From NCBI RefSeq assembly GCF_003545715.1, contig NZ_QVNU01000009.1:62001-126000 (forward strand): a stretch of 64,000 bases of DNA. Direction: 5' to 3'. The notes beneath the pieces are model-generated. The model ran no database searches. It was not told where the DNA came from and was given only the letters and a program-made list of their open reading frames with translations. This document shows, one piece after another, positions 25,166 to 34,300 of this stretch (its first letter is position 1; every line of letters begins with the position of its first letter). This DNA is from Taibaiella koreensis (GTDB lineage Bacteria > Bacteroidota > Bacteroidia > Chitinophagales > Chitinophagaceae). A program made the position numbers and the translations under genes.

Positions 25166-28100
25166 TTATTCATTGTGTAGTATGAGTGATACGACGATGC
25201 CGTTATCTGCTTTTATGGTAAGTATGCCGCCTATTCTTTCTGCACGCATCATCATATTACTGATGCCCATCCCCGAAGCGGAAGCAGGCATCGGGTTAGT
25301 ACCATTGTCCCGGATACTAAGATGGAACTGGTCGCCCAGCTGCTCCATAACGATATATACGAAGCGGGCATTGGAATGTTTGAGGATATTGGTGATCGCT
25401 TCTTTGAAAATGAGGTAGATATTCTGGCGTTTTTCGGGATCGATGAATTTTCGCTGCTGTATATCCCTGATCACAAATTCGTGCTCTATGTTACGGATAC
25501 CGAGGCTTTTTTCGGCGAAAGCCCGCATGCGGTCTACCAGGTTCTCATAATGGTCTTTGCGGCTGTCCATGGCCCATACGATATCCCGCATGCTTTCCAT
25601 CACATCGCGGCTCATATTGCTGATCTCGATAAGGGGTTCTTTCTGCTCTTCTTTGGCAGAGTAAGTAAGCATTTCGCTCTGCATGGCCAGACCCGACAAT
25701 ACGCTGCCGATATCGTCGTGCAGGTCGGTGCTGATACGGGTACGCAGGTCGCTCAGCCCTTTCTGCCGCTGGTATTTCAGGTTGTAGCGGTATCGTATGG
25801 TCAGCAAGACAAGCACGCAAAACGCTGCGCATAAAAGAATGATATTCCATGCCTTTTTATACCATACCTGGTCTACAAGAAAGATAAGCCGGTAATAGCT
25901 GGCGTGATTATCTTTGAGATCGGTTGAGGCTTTGATTTCCAAGGTATGTTTACCGCCCGGTAGGTAGGAAAGGAAGATTTGGTTGTCTGGGCGGTATGTG
26001 GTCCATTTGCTGTCTGGCTCCGACAAGCGGTAAGCGTAATATACTTCCTCGTCATACTCCGGCAGGGACAAATGAACATCGATACTGTTATCGTTCGATT
26101 CGAGATGTACGCAGCTATCTACATTGGCCCCCAGGTAGCGGTAGGTTCTTGAGGCCGAGTTAAACACAGAAATATTGTCAATTTTGATGGGTCTGACAGA
26201 GCCTGACAGCCTATTGAAATTGAGCTCTCCGGGGAGAAAAGAATAAAGGCCGTTGGTCGTGCCGAAATAAAATCTGTTATCGGAAGAACGGAAGGCCGAG
26301 TTGCGATTGCATTCGATCTTTTCCATGGGGTGCCCGGTGGGCAGCGTATAAAATGTCTTCTTCCTGGTATCGAAATAGACCAGACCGCTGCTGCTGCCCA
26401 GGTAAAGATTGCCTATTGTGTCGGGTGCTATGGAAAAGATCGCCCGGTCCAGAGCTGCTGCATTTTTGATCCTGGGAATATAATAAAGCTCCGCTTTGCC
26501 TGTTTGTGCATGCAGCAATCCCAGGCCCTTACTGCAGCCAAACCATAAGCCCTCCGGCCCGGGCTGAAGCGCATTGACAGACAGTTCATATTCCTCTCCC
26601 AGGCCCAGGTCTTTGGTAGTATAGTGGCGCTGTAACTTACCTTCTTTGCTTACCAGCGCAATGCCGTAACCCTTTATACCCATCCATAGGTTAAGGCCGG
26701 TAGCATCGCCTGTAATCGCGTTGACTTCAGGGATCACTTCGTGGGCACGATCCAGGATCACATTGAGGTGGTAGTACGTTGGTCGCAGGTTCGAAAGATC
26801 TGTACGGACTAAGTAATTGCTCCACCAGTTATAGTGCCATAAGGTATCATGGTCCAGGTACTGCGCGGTATGGGCGCCGTAGTACTGATGCCCAAGCAGG
26901 CGTGAATAACGGGTGGTCCGATCGATCATGATGTTATTGTATAGCAGATGTCCTTTCCAGTAATTGAGGCTGTAAGCTGACATGCTTTTGCGGATGGGGG
27001 AACCGGGTACGAGAAAAGGTATAAAATCGGACTGACCTCTTTTTTTAATAGCAATACCTGCATAATAGCTGGCGTAGATGTTGTGCTGCTCATCCTCGGC
27101 CAGTTGTCGGAAGCTTAATGGCGGATGTCTGGGGTCGTCACCCCGTACCCTTTGCAGGAGCTGGTCAGTTGGCGGGACTCCTGTCTTGAGTCGCATTATG
27201 GATTGTGACGACAGATAAAAAACACCATTATCCCTGGTGGGCAATATCTTACAGAGGTCAGTACCCAGTGTAGCCCCATTTTCCTCTCTGCGCAGCTGCA
27301 ACAAGGAGGGTGAAAGATCCTGTATGGTTTGCTCTTCCCTGTTGATCAGGTAAAATTCATTAAAGCTGCCGAGGTACACAAATTTTCGATCCATGGCATG
27401 AACGAGCGATCGGCCATGCATTTGAGGGGGCAGGTTCATATAAACGACAATGCTGTCCTTTACCGAATCCCAGGTGTAAATATGCTTGGTCTGAGAATCA
27501 AGCAGGTAAAGGCGGCCGGATTCCGTTACAGCATGGTGCACATTGGCATTTGGAAGGGGCAAGTGGTATTCTTTTATACTATAAGTCGTTTCGGAGATAC
27601 GGATAATATGACCACCGCTGATCAGCCAATGATAGCCCGGGGTATAAAGGAAGCAGGTCCAGTTCATCGGTTGAAGCGCTCCCTGCCATATAGGGGCGTC
27701 GCCGTGATGCTGCCAGCCTTTATAGATGGCACACTGGTCCCATTGAGCATTGCGATAGAGACTTACAAAATCTCCTGATGGCGCGATGCTGATAAGGTGC
27801 AGCATCCCCTCAAGCCCCAACCAGGATCGCTGCCCGAAAACCACGGTCCGTTTACGGGGATCGAAGCATATGATTCCGTGGGATGCGTATTCCTGCAACC
27901 ATAAAAGACCAGCACGGCCCTGGACGAAAGTACCGTAATTTTCAGTCTCATTGCCCGGCCTGAGCGGATACTCCGGATCTCCGTTGGTATAAGAGATCAG
28001 ACTTTCGCCGTCAAATACATGGAGTCCCTTGGTGCCGCTAAGCCATAGAAAGCCATCGTTGTCTTCGATGGCATCGGAAAAAATGCCATAATCTGTTGGC

Positions 28101-28219
28101 GTGTTTACTGGGAGATATTCAAACGTGTACTGTGGCGCAATAAAACGCCGGGGCGACAATTGCGCGTTCAGTTTACAGCACCATCCGGCAAGAAAGATCG
28201 ACAGTAGAATAAAGCGCAA
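25166..28219 (-). CDS. Propeller sensor histidine kinase, NarL/HisKA_3 type
   Basis: About 1017 residues. The start is uncertain: no ATG lies between the end of the upstream regulator (28275) and the signal peptide, so I take the TTG at 28219, giving LRFILLSIFLAGWCCKLNAQ as signal peptide. The frame stays open upstream but there overlaps the regulator gene. A periplasmic propeller (TDYGIFSDAIEDNDGFLWLS, NIYASYYAGIAIKKRG, GLWFGCSKGLGLLHAQTGK) and a Y_Y_Y domain precede a membrane segment (AWNIILLCAAFCVLVLLTIR). The kinase part has the HisKA_3 box RISTDLHDDIGSVLSGLAMQ and an ATPase end IFKEAITNILKHSNARFVYI with GMGISNMMMRAERIGG. It lies 55 bases downstream of the LuxR-type regulator, its likely partner. 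Confidence 0.88.
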   Translation of the reverse strand: MRFILLSIFLAGWCCKLNAQLSPRRFIAPQYTFEYLPVNTPTDYGIFSDAIEDNDGFLWLSGTKGLHVFDGESLISYTNGDPEYPLRPGNETENYGTFVQGRAGLLWLQEYASHGIICFDPRKRTVVFGQRSWLGLEGMLHLISIAPSGDFVSLYRNAQWDQCAIYKGWQHHGDAPIWQGALQPMNWTCFLYTPGYHWLISGGHIIRISETTYSIKEYHLPLPNANVHHAVTESGRLYLLDSQTKHIYTWDSVKDSIVVYMNLPPQMHGRSLVHAMDRKFVYLGSFNEFYLINREEQTIQDLSPSLLQLRREENGATLGTDLCKILPTRDNGVFYLSSQSIMRLKTGVPPTDQLLQRVRGDDPRHPPLSFRQLAEDEQHNIYASYYAGIAIKKRGQSDFIPFLVPGSPIRKSMSAYSLNYWKGHLLYNNIMIDRTTRYSRLLGHQYYGAHTAQYLDHDTLWHYNWWSNYLVRTDLSNLRPTYYHLNVILDRAHEVIPEVNAITGDATGLNLWMGIKGYGIALVSKEGKLQRHYTTKDLGLGEEYELSVNALQPGPEGLWFGCSKGLGLLHAQTGKAELYYIPRIKNAAALDRAIFSIAPDTIGNLYLGSSSGLVYFDTRKKTFYTLPTGHPMEKIECNRNSAFRSSDNRFYFGTTNGLYSFLPGELNFNRLSGSVRPIKIDNISVFNSASRTYRYLGANVDSCVHLESNDNSIDVHLSLPEYDEEVYYAYRLSEPDSKWTTYRPDNQIFLSYLPGGKHTLEIKASTDLKDNHASYYRLIFLVDQVWYKKAWNIILLCAAFCVLVLLTIRYRYNLKYQRQKGLSDLRTRISTDLHDDIGSVLSGLAMQSEMLTYSAKEEQKEPLIEISNMSRDVMESMRDIVWAMDSRKDHYENLVDRMRAFAEKSLGIRNIEHEFVIRDIQQRKFIDPEKRQNIYLIFKEAITNILKHSNARFVYIVMEQLGDQFHLSIRDNGTNPMPASASGMGISNMMMRAERIGGILTIKADNGIVVSLILHNE

Positions 28220-28274
28220 AGCAAAAGCGAAGTTGTTCTTTACAAAGATATTAAGCTTTTTCTTATTTTTTTGT

Positions 28275-28928
28275 TTACCGGATATGCCCCCGCATGTACT
28301 GTGCGATCGCTTCGGCTTTGTTGTTGACCTGTAGTGTCTTGTACATCTTTTTGATGTGCGAGCGTATGGTCTCAACGGAAAGGAACAGCTCATTGGCAAT
28401 GGCCAGATAGCTTTTCCCGTCTACCAGCTTTTGGAGAATCTCCTTCTGGCGGTCGCTCAATATAGTCGCTTTGCTGATGCGGCCCCCCATAAGGTGGTTC
28501 ACAATCTCACGGGCAATAGACGGCGACATGTAGGAGCCCCCCTGGGCGACCACGCGTATTGCCGTGACGATCTCTTCCAGGCTGGCTTTTTTGGATAGGT
28601 AAGAGCAAGCGCCCGCACACAGTGCCTTCAGGATCACATCTTCTTCCTCATATACCGTCAGGATTACGATATTCATCTGCGGCATCTTTTGCAGGATAAG
28701 CGGAATGGCATCAAGCCCCGAAAGGTGAGGTAATCCTATATCCAGGAGCAGTACCTGTACCTGCTCCGCGGGGGTATTGAATTGCGGTTGATTCAAAAGG
28801 GAGACGGCGGAATCGAATACATCATCCAGCTTCATATCCGGCTGGAGGCTGATGAATTTGGCGATGTTATCCCTGATGACTTTGGTGTCCTCAACGATAC
28901 TCACTCTTATTGCTGGTATTGGTTGCAC
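28275..28928 (-). CDS. NarL/LuxR-type response regulator
   Basis: 217 residues from a GTG at 28928. The receiver carries VSIVEDTKVIRDNIAKFISL, the phospho-acceptor aspartate in VQVLLLDIGLPHLSGLDAIP and the lysine in SYLSKKASLEEIVTAIRV. The C-terminal LuxR helix-turn-helix is LSDRQKEILQKLVDGKSYLA with ELFLSVETIRSHIKKMYKTL. It precedes the HisKA_3 propeller kinase in the same direction, so the two form a probable operon. Three TTTCACCC-type repeats lie in the divergent region upstream. A -7-like TACTTTTA lies just upstream of the start on this strand. Confidence 0.92.
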   Translation of the reverse strand: MQPIPAIRVSIVEDTKVIRDNIAKFISLQPDMKLDDVFDSAVSLLNQPQFNTPAEQVQVLLLDIGLPHLSGLDAIPLILQKMPQMNIVILTVYEEEDVILKALCAGACSYLSKKASLEEIVTAIRVVAQGGSYMSPSIAREIVNHLMGGRISKATILSDRQKEILQKLVDGKSYLAIANELFLSVETIRSHIKKMYKTLQVNNKAEAIAQYMRGHIR

Positions 28929-28983
28929 TTTGTTTTTTTATAAAAGTAGTAGGTTTTCTTTAAATAGGTTGTTGGTACATAGG

Positions 28984-29315
28984 ATTTCACCCTTTAGGGT
29001 TAGTGCTGTAGGCGCTCCAGGCTTCATTAGCCCGGGCTTCGTGCAACGCTTTTTTTCAGTCAGCCCAATTTCACCCTTGGGGGTTATAGGACCGCATGCC
29101 TACTTGTTTCAATTTCGCGTTTTTGCCAATTTCGCTATCAAAACAGTTTGCCCTGGGCAAGGGGTGCTTTAATCCCGGATCTTGGTGTAGAGCAGAAAGT
29201 TGCCGGTAATGGTTCATATGTTATCGCGGGCGGCAATAAGTGCGGCTGATATAATTACCCGCAACTTAATACGGCATAGAGTGCCGTCCGTAATTTCACC
29301 CTTTGGGGTTATAGG
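28984..29315. repeat. Three copies of a TTTCACCC-YTTNGGGGTTA repeat between divergent regulator genes
   Basis: Copies lie at 28984-29003 (ATTTCACCCTTTAGGGTTAG), 29068-29090 (TTTCACCCTTGGGGGTTATA) and 29293-29315 (TTTCACCCTTTGGGGTTATA), all in one orientation and spaced 84 and 225 bases. Each holds an imperfect palindrome CCCTTWGGGG. They are the only evident structure in the 594-base gap 28929-29522, and they lie between two LuxR-type response regulator genes, so they are candidate binding sites. Confidence 0.65.
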
Positions 29316-29522
29316 CGGATAATCAAACTTGCCGGAAATTTGCCTTATTGACAACAATATTGTTGTTACACCGATACAGCCTCATCGCTTTCGCAGAAGA
29401 AAAAGCGCGCTTCCGGGCGATCACCACAACAAACTTACCGCTTGCGGTAATAAGCCTCTGGAGGGAATGCCGGATCAGAGGAGCGCATCAAAGTATTTTA
29501 TTTTTTGTCCCGTATTGCGTTC

Positions 29523-30179
29523 ATGTCAGAAATAGTAATTTTTCCGGAGCAGGAACACCCGGAGGTGTTGATCGCCGATCATAGCCCTATCGTTCGCTAT
29601 GGCGTCCGGTGTTTGCTGCATCACCATTTTCCCGGTATAAAGATAAGGGAAGCCGAAAACGGGAGGCAGGTGCTCCGGCATTATCCGAATGCCGCCCCAG
29701 GCATTTTGATCATAGATACCAATCTGTCCGATACCGATCCGCAAACGTTGATACACACATTGCTGACGCGCTGTCCTGATCTGATGATCCTGGTGCTGAG
29801 CATGAGCAAGGAGGAGTTGTTTGGTCCCTTGTACCTGAAGATGGGCGCCAAAGGGTTTCTCAACAAACGTTGTTCCGAAGAAGAGATCGTAAAAGCCATC
29901 AGGGTATTGGTTACCGGCAAACGGTATATTAAGACAGAAATGCAGGAATTGTATACGGCGTATAGCCGGTGGGCAGATCCCTATGAGCGACTTACCCCCC
30001 GCGAACGGGAGGTATTGAAATACCTAGTACAAGGAGAAACGGTAACGAGCATCAGCCGGCGCACACACAAATCGGCGAATACCGTATCTACCCATAAGTC
30101 CAATATTTTCAGAAAGCTGCACCTCAACAACCTGATCGAGCTCAAGTCGTTGGTCGACAATCACCCCATCGAATGTTGA
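29523..30179 (+). CDS. Orphan LuxR-type response regulator
   Basis: 218 residues from the ATG at 29523 (MSEIVIFPEQEHPEVLIADH). The receiver region has LIADHSPIVRYGVRCLLHHH, the acceptor aspartate in PGILIIDTNLSDTDPQTLIH and a lysine in GAKGFLNKRCSEEEIVKAIR. The acidic pair at the start is reduced to one Asp (ADH rather than DD), so phosphorylation may be altered. The LuxR domain is RLTPREREVLKYLVQGETVT with RRTHKSANTVSTHKSNIFRK. No kinase gene is adjacent on this strand. A 64-residue gene follows 57 bases downstream, and the giant adhesin is the next clear gene. Confidence 0.88.
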   Translation: MSEIVIFPEQEHPEVLIADHSPIVRYGVRCLLHHHFPGIKIREAENGRQVLRHYPNAAPGILIIDTNLSDTDPQTLIHTLLTRCPDLMILVLSMSKEELFGPLYLKMGAKGFLNKRCSEEEIVKAIRVLVTGKRYIKTEMQELYTAYSRWADPYERLTPREREVLKYLVQGETVTSISRRTHKSANTVSTHKSNIFRKLHLNNLIELKSLVDNHPIEC

Positions 30180-30236
30180 CCGCTGTATTATCACAAATTA
30201 ATTTATTATTCAACTAAAAGTTATCAGTACGTTTTT

Positions 30237-30431
30237 ATGGAACAATCCAATCACAAATACTATGACGCGGTACGGGCATTGGCAGTAAAAGCAGCCGCAA
30301 AGCAATTCCAGGTGACCGAAAGCTATGTACGCATTTGCCTGAAAGGTATTCCCCGCTCCGAAAGAAGCATGAGCATCCGTGAATATTGCGAAGAAAAGTA
30401 TAGCGAGCTGCAAAAGGTCCTGGCGGAATAA
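30237..30431 (+). CDS. Small HTH-like protein, 64 residues
   Basis: MEQSNHKYYDAVRALAVKAA opens a short, mostly helical and basic protein. The stretch AAAKQFQVTESYVRICLKGI resembles a helix-turn-helix (AKQFQVTESYVRICL), and the end is EYCEEKYSELQKVLAE. There is no signal peptide. It lies 57 bases after the orphan response regulator in the same direction, so the two may be co-transcribed and it may be a DNA-binding partner. I recognise no named family; a conserved small hypothetical is the safest label. Confidence 0.6.
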   Translation: MEQSNHKYYDAVRALAVKAAAKQFQVTESYVRICLKGIPRSERSMSIREYCEEKYSELQKVLAE

Positions 30432-31340
30432 TGCCGGGACATTATCTTCCACATATTGTCTTCGCCTGATCTCAGCTGCGCCTTCGGTGCTACAGCGACG
30501 TATTCCAAGGCATGCAAAAGTCTTGCACCCGAACGCAGGCACGAGTAATATTGGGGCGCAGGAAAAATACCGTTTGCTTTCCTGGCCTAGAAGCATTGGC
30601 TCTTTGCCTGATCCATATGTAGCGCTACGTTCCGCGAAACCCGATGCACCGGAAAAAAATGCGCGGCCCATCTCCGGGCCTTCATGGAATAGAAATGACC
30701 ATTTTGGGACAGCCGGGATATTTCCGGGATCTGCCATGACGTATTGCAATTGCTTGTCATGTTTCCCGATGCCATGTCCCGAAAGTATCCGGGAGGACTT
30801 TTGTGCGTGCCGGGCAAAGGGGTGGAAGGCCGGTAGCGGTGAGGAATCAGTGTGCATCCTTTTGGGAAAAGGAACGAAACCGTCCGGGTTTTATACCGCT
30901 TTCGTATCCTGCCGGCTGGATTTCGCCAGGCGTTCCTGGCGCCGGCTGACAGATACCCGTCTATTGAAAAACGGATGGATCCGTTTTTGTCCTCACGCTC
31001 CTCTTTTTGTCTTCGCGCCGGGCTTTTCCGGTGCGCCGGGTATTTGTTTTCCCACGGCATTGCCGTTTTTCCTATCTGCTTTTCCTGGCATCGCAAACCG
31101 ATGTCCTTATTTTCAGGTAGCTTTTACACACCTGTAAATCAGTAGCGTATCCTTAAATCAGTGTTTTGGTATGGGGTAAAAAAATATGTGCCCCTGCTCC
31201 CGGTATTTTTTCTGTTGTGACCTGTCTTGTAGTTTGCAAAAACCAGACCCTATCTGCCGGCAATCATCCGGCTGTAAAAGCGTTGTGCTTTTAGATTGGC
31301 AATTTATTATTCAAGACAGGAAACAACTATTTAAAAAACC
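30432..31340. other. 909-base region without a convincing gene, several perfect hairpins
   Basis: Overlapping open frames exist on both strands but have no recognisable protein character. CGCCAGG (30924-30930) and CCTGGCG (30935-30941) form a 7-bp stem with a 4-base loop. AAAAACGGA (30967-30975) and TCCGTTTTT (30980-30988) form a 9-bp stem with a TGGA loop and T-run, which could act as a terminator in either direction. The region may hold the adhesin leader, a non-coding RNA, or remnants. Confidence 0.45.
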
Positions 31341-34300
31341 ATGAAAACAACGCTTACCCGATGGTTGCTGCCAGGATGGCGGCAAAAGACGCGTGTGCTG
31401 GCCGCATTACTATTAACCCTTGCAGCCGGCACGACAGTGCATGCACAGGCTCCCGCTAATGATAACTGCCCCGGGGCTATAGCCCTTACCGCGCCCGGAA
31501 CCACCTGTACCAATACGGCAGGCACTACGGTAGGAGCAACCCTATCGATGGCGGCAGCGCCCTGCTCCGGCACCCCGGATGATGATGTATGGTTTTCGTT
31601 TGTTGCCACAGCTACAGATGTTAAAATCGATATTTCGGGTGTAACAGCTGTCTCCGGCGGCAGCACCGATATGTATTTCCAGGTGCTGTCCGGCGCCTGT
31701 GGTACCAGCCAGACCAGCCTGCTGTGCAGCGATCCTAATAGTGGCATTGTCGGCGGGCTTACCATTGGTCAGACCTATTATATAAGAGCTTATACTTACC
31801 TGGCCGGGGTAACGGCAACTTTTGATATTTGTGTCACGAATCTTGCGGCGGCGCCGGCAAGCTGCGGCACACTCGCATTGCCCGCAAACAATACCCAAAC
31901 TTCAATATGGCCCACCCTGAGCTGGAATAGCGTTACGAATGCTTCGGCCTACGACGTGTACCTGGGCACCACCAATCCGCCTACCACCATCGCGGCGACA
32001 GTAAATACGGCAACTTCCTATACTGTATCGACACCATTAGTTGCCGGGACAGACTATTACTGGTATGTAGTAGCCAAAAACAGCGCTGGCACAGCTACCG
32101 GCTGTGGCACAAGCCCACGGAAGCTGACTACTGTAGCGCCGCCCGCCAATAATGAATGTGCCACCGCGACTGTTTTGACACAAGGCGCCACTTGTGTAAC
32201 CACGGCAGGTACTACAGCGGGCGCCAGCCAGTCGCTGGCCGCAGCGCCTTGCAGCGGCAATCCCGACGATGATGTGTGGTTTTCTTTTGTCGCTACTGCT
32301 ACCGACGCCAAAATCGAACTGAAAAACATAACGGCAGTCACCGGGACCAGCATCGATATGTATTTCCAGGTATTGAGCGGCGCTTGCGGCAGCACCCAGA
32401 CCAGTCTGCTGTGCAGCGATCCCGAAACGGGCATCGTAGGCGGACTCACGGTAGGGCAGACCTATTATATCAGGGTATATACATTCCAATTGGGCAACAG
32501 TGCGTCCTTCGATATCTGCGTATCGGGCCTCACCGCAGCCCCTGCGGCTTGCGGTACCTTGTCGGGACCGGCCAACAACAGCCTGACCCTATTGACGCCC
32601 ACGCTGAGCTGGAGCAGCGCTGCCAATGCATCGGCCTATGATGTTTACTTCGGTACCGTCAATCCGCCCACAACGGTAGTGGCCACCGTTATCAACGGAA
32701 CCAGCTATACATTGCCATCGCCCCTGACCGCCGGTACGGATTATTACTGGTATGTGGCGGCTAAAAACAGCGTTGGCGCCGCTACCGGCTGTAGTGCCAA
32801 CACGCGTAAGTTTACACCAATAGGCCCGGCGACCAATAATGAATGCGCCAATGCGATTACCTTGGTACAGAGCACGACCTGCACGCCTACTGCAGGCAGT
32901 ACGGTCGGCGCTACACAATCGATGGCCGCAGCGCCTTGTTCCGGCAATCCCGACGACGATGTATGGTTCTCATTTGTGGCCACTGCTACCGATGCCAAGA
33001 TCGATCTGTCTGATGTTGTTTCCGTTACCGGTAGCAGTGTCGATATGTTCTTCCAGGTGCTGAGCGGCGCCTGTGGCACGCCCCAGACCAGCCTGCTGTG
33101 CAGCGATCCCAATAGTGCCATCGTGGGTGGGCTTACGGTGGGCCAAATCTATTACATACGGGTGTATACCTATGGCGCCGGAAATGAAGACGTCTTTAAT
33201 ATCTGTGTTTCCAATCTTACCGCAGCGCCCACGGCCTGCGCCACCTTATCCAGCCCCGCAAACAATAGTCAGACAGGCGCTACGCCTACGCTGAGCTGGA
33301 GCAGTGTGACCAACGCCACAGCGTACGACGTCTACCTGGGTACGGCCAATCCGCCTACAACATTGATCGCAACGGTTTCGGGTAACGGTACGACCGCTTA
33401 TACCGCAACCACACCATTGGCTCCCGGGGATTACTATTGGTATATCGTTCCCAAAAACAGTGCCGGAGCGCCCACGACCTGTGCTACCAATACCCGTAAG
33501 CTGACAGTAGTGCTTCCGCCGGCCAATGATAACTGCGGCGGTGCGGTGACACTGACCGTGAATCCCAATTATGCTTGCGGCGTCACCACAAACGGAACGA
33601 CGATTGCCGCTACGCCTTCATCCGAAACGGCGCCTACGGTTAACCCGGCTGGTACCGACGATGATGTGTGGTATACCTTTACGGCAACCAACAGCAACCA
33701 CAGGGTCACGCTGAGCAACGTTACCGGTATCTCTACCGACATGGCCATGGCCATTTATAGCGGTAGCTGTGGCGCCCTGGCACACATCCAGTCGAGCGAT
33801 CCCAATACGATGGACGTATCCGGGCTCACGCCGGGTCAGAGCTATAAAGTACGGGTGTACACTTATTCTGCTACAGCCGGTACTACTGCATCCTTCACCA
33901 TTTGTGTAGGCACGCCGCCACCGCCGCCGCCCAACGACAATTGCAGCGGTGCGATCACGCTTACGGTCAATCCCGATTATAATTGTGCTACAAGTACGGC
34001 AGGCACTACCGTAGGCGCTACCGCCTCGACCGAAACGGCGCCCACCGTAGGTGCTTCCGGTACCGATGATGATGTGTGGTACACCTTTACTGCTACTGCG
34101 GGTACGCATATCATTACGCTGTCAAATGTCGCCGGAGATGTTACCGATATGGCCATGGCGATCTATAGCGGTAGCTGTGGTGCATTGGTGCACGTCCAGT
34201 CGAGCGACCCTGACGAAATGGTGGTCACCGGTCTTACACCCGGACAAAACTATAAGATAAGAGTATATACCTATACCAGCACGTTCGCCAATTGGGCTTC

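Noticed and set aside
30379-31137. 252-codon plus-strand and 169-codon minus-strand frames in the gap before the adhesin
   Set aside because: Both overlap each other, the first overlaps the 64-residue gene, and neither has any domain-like pattern.
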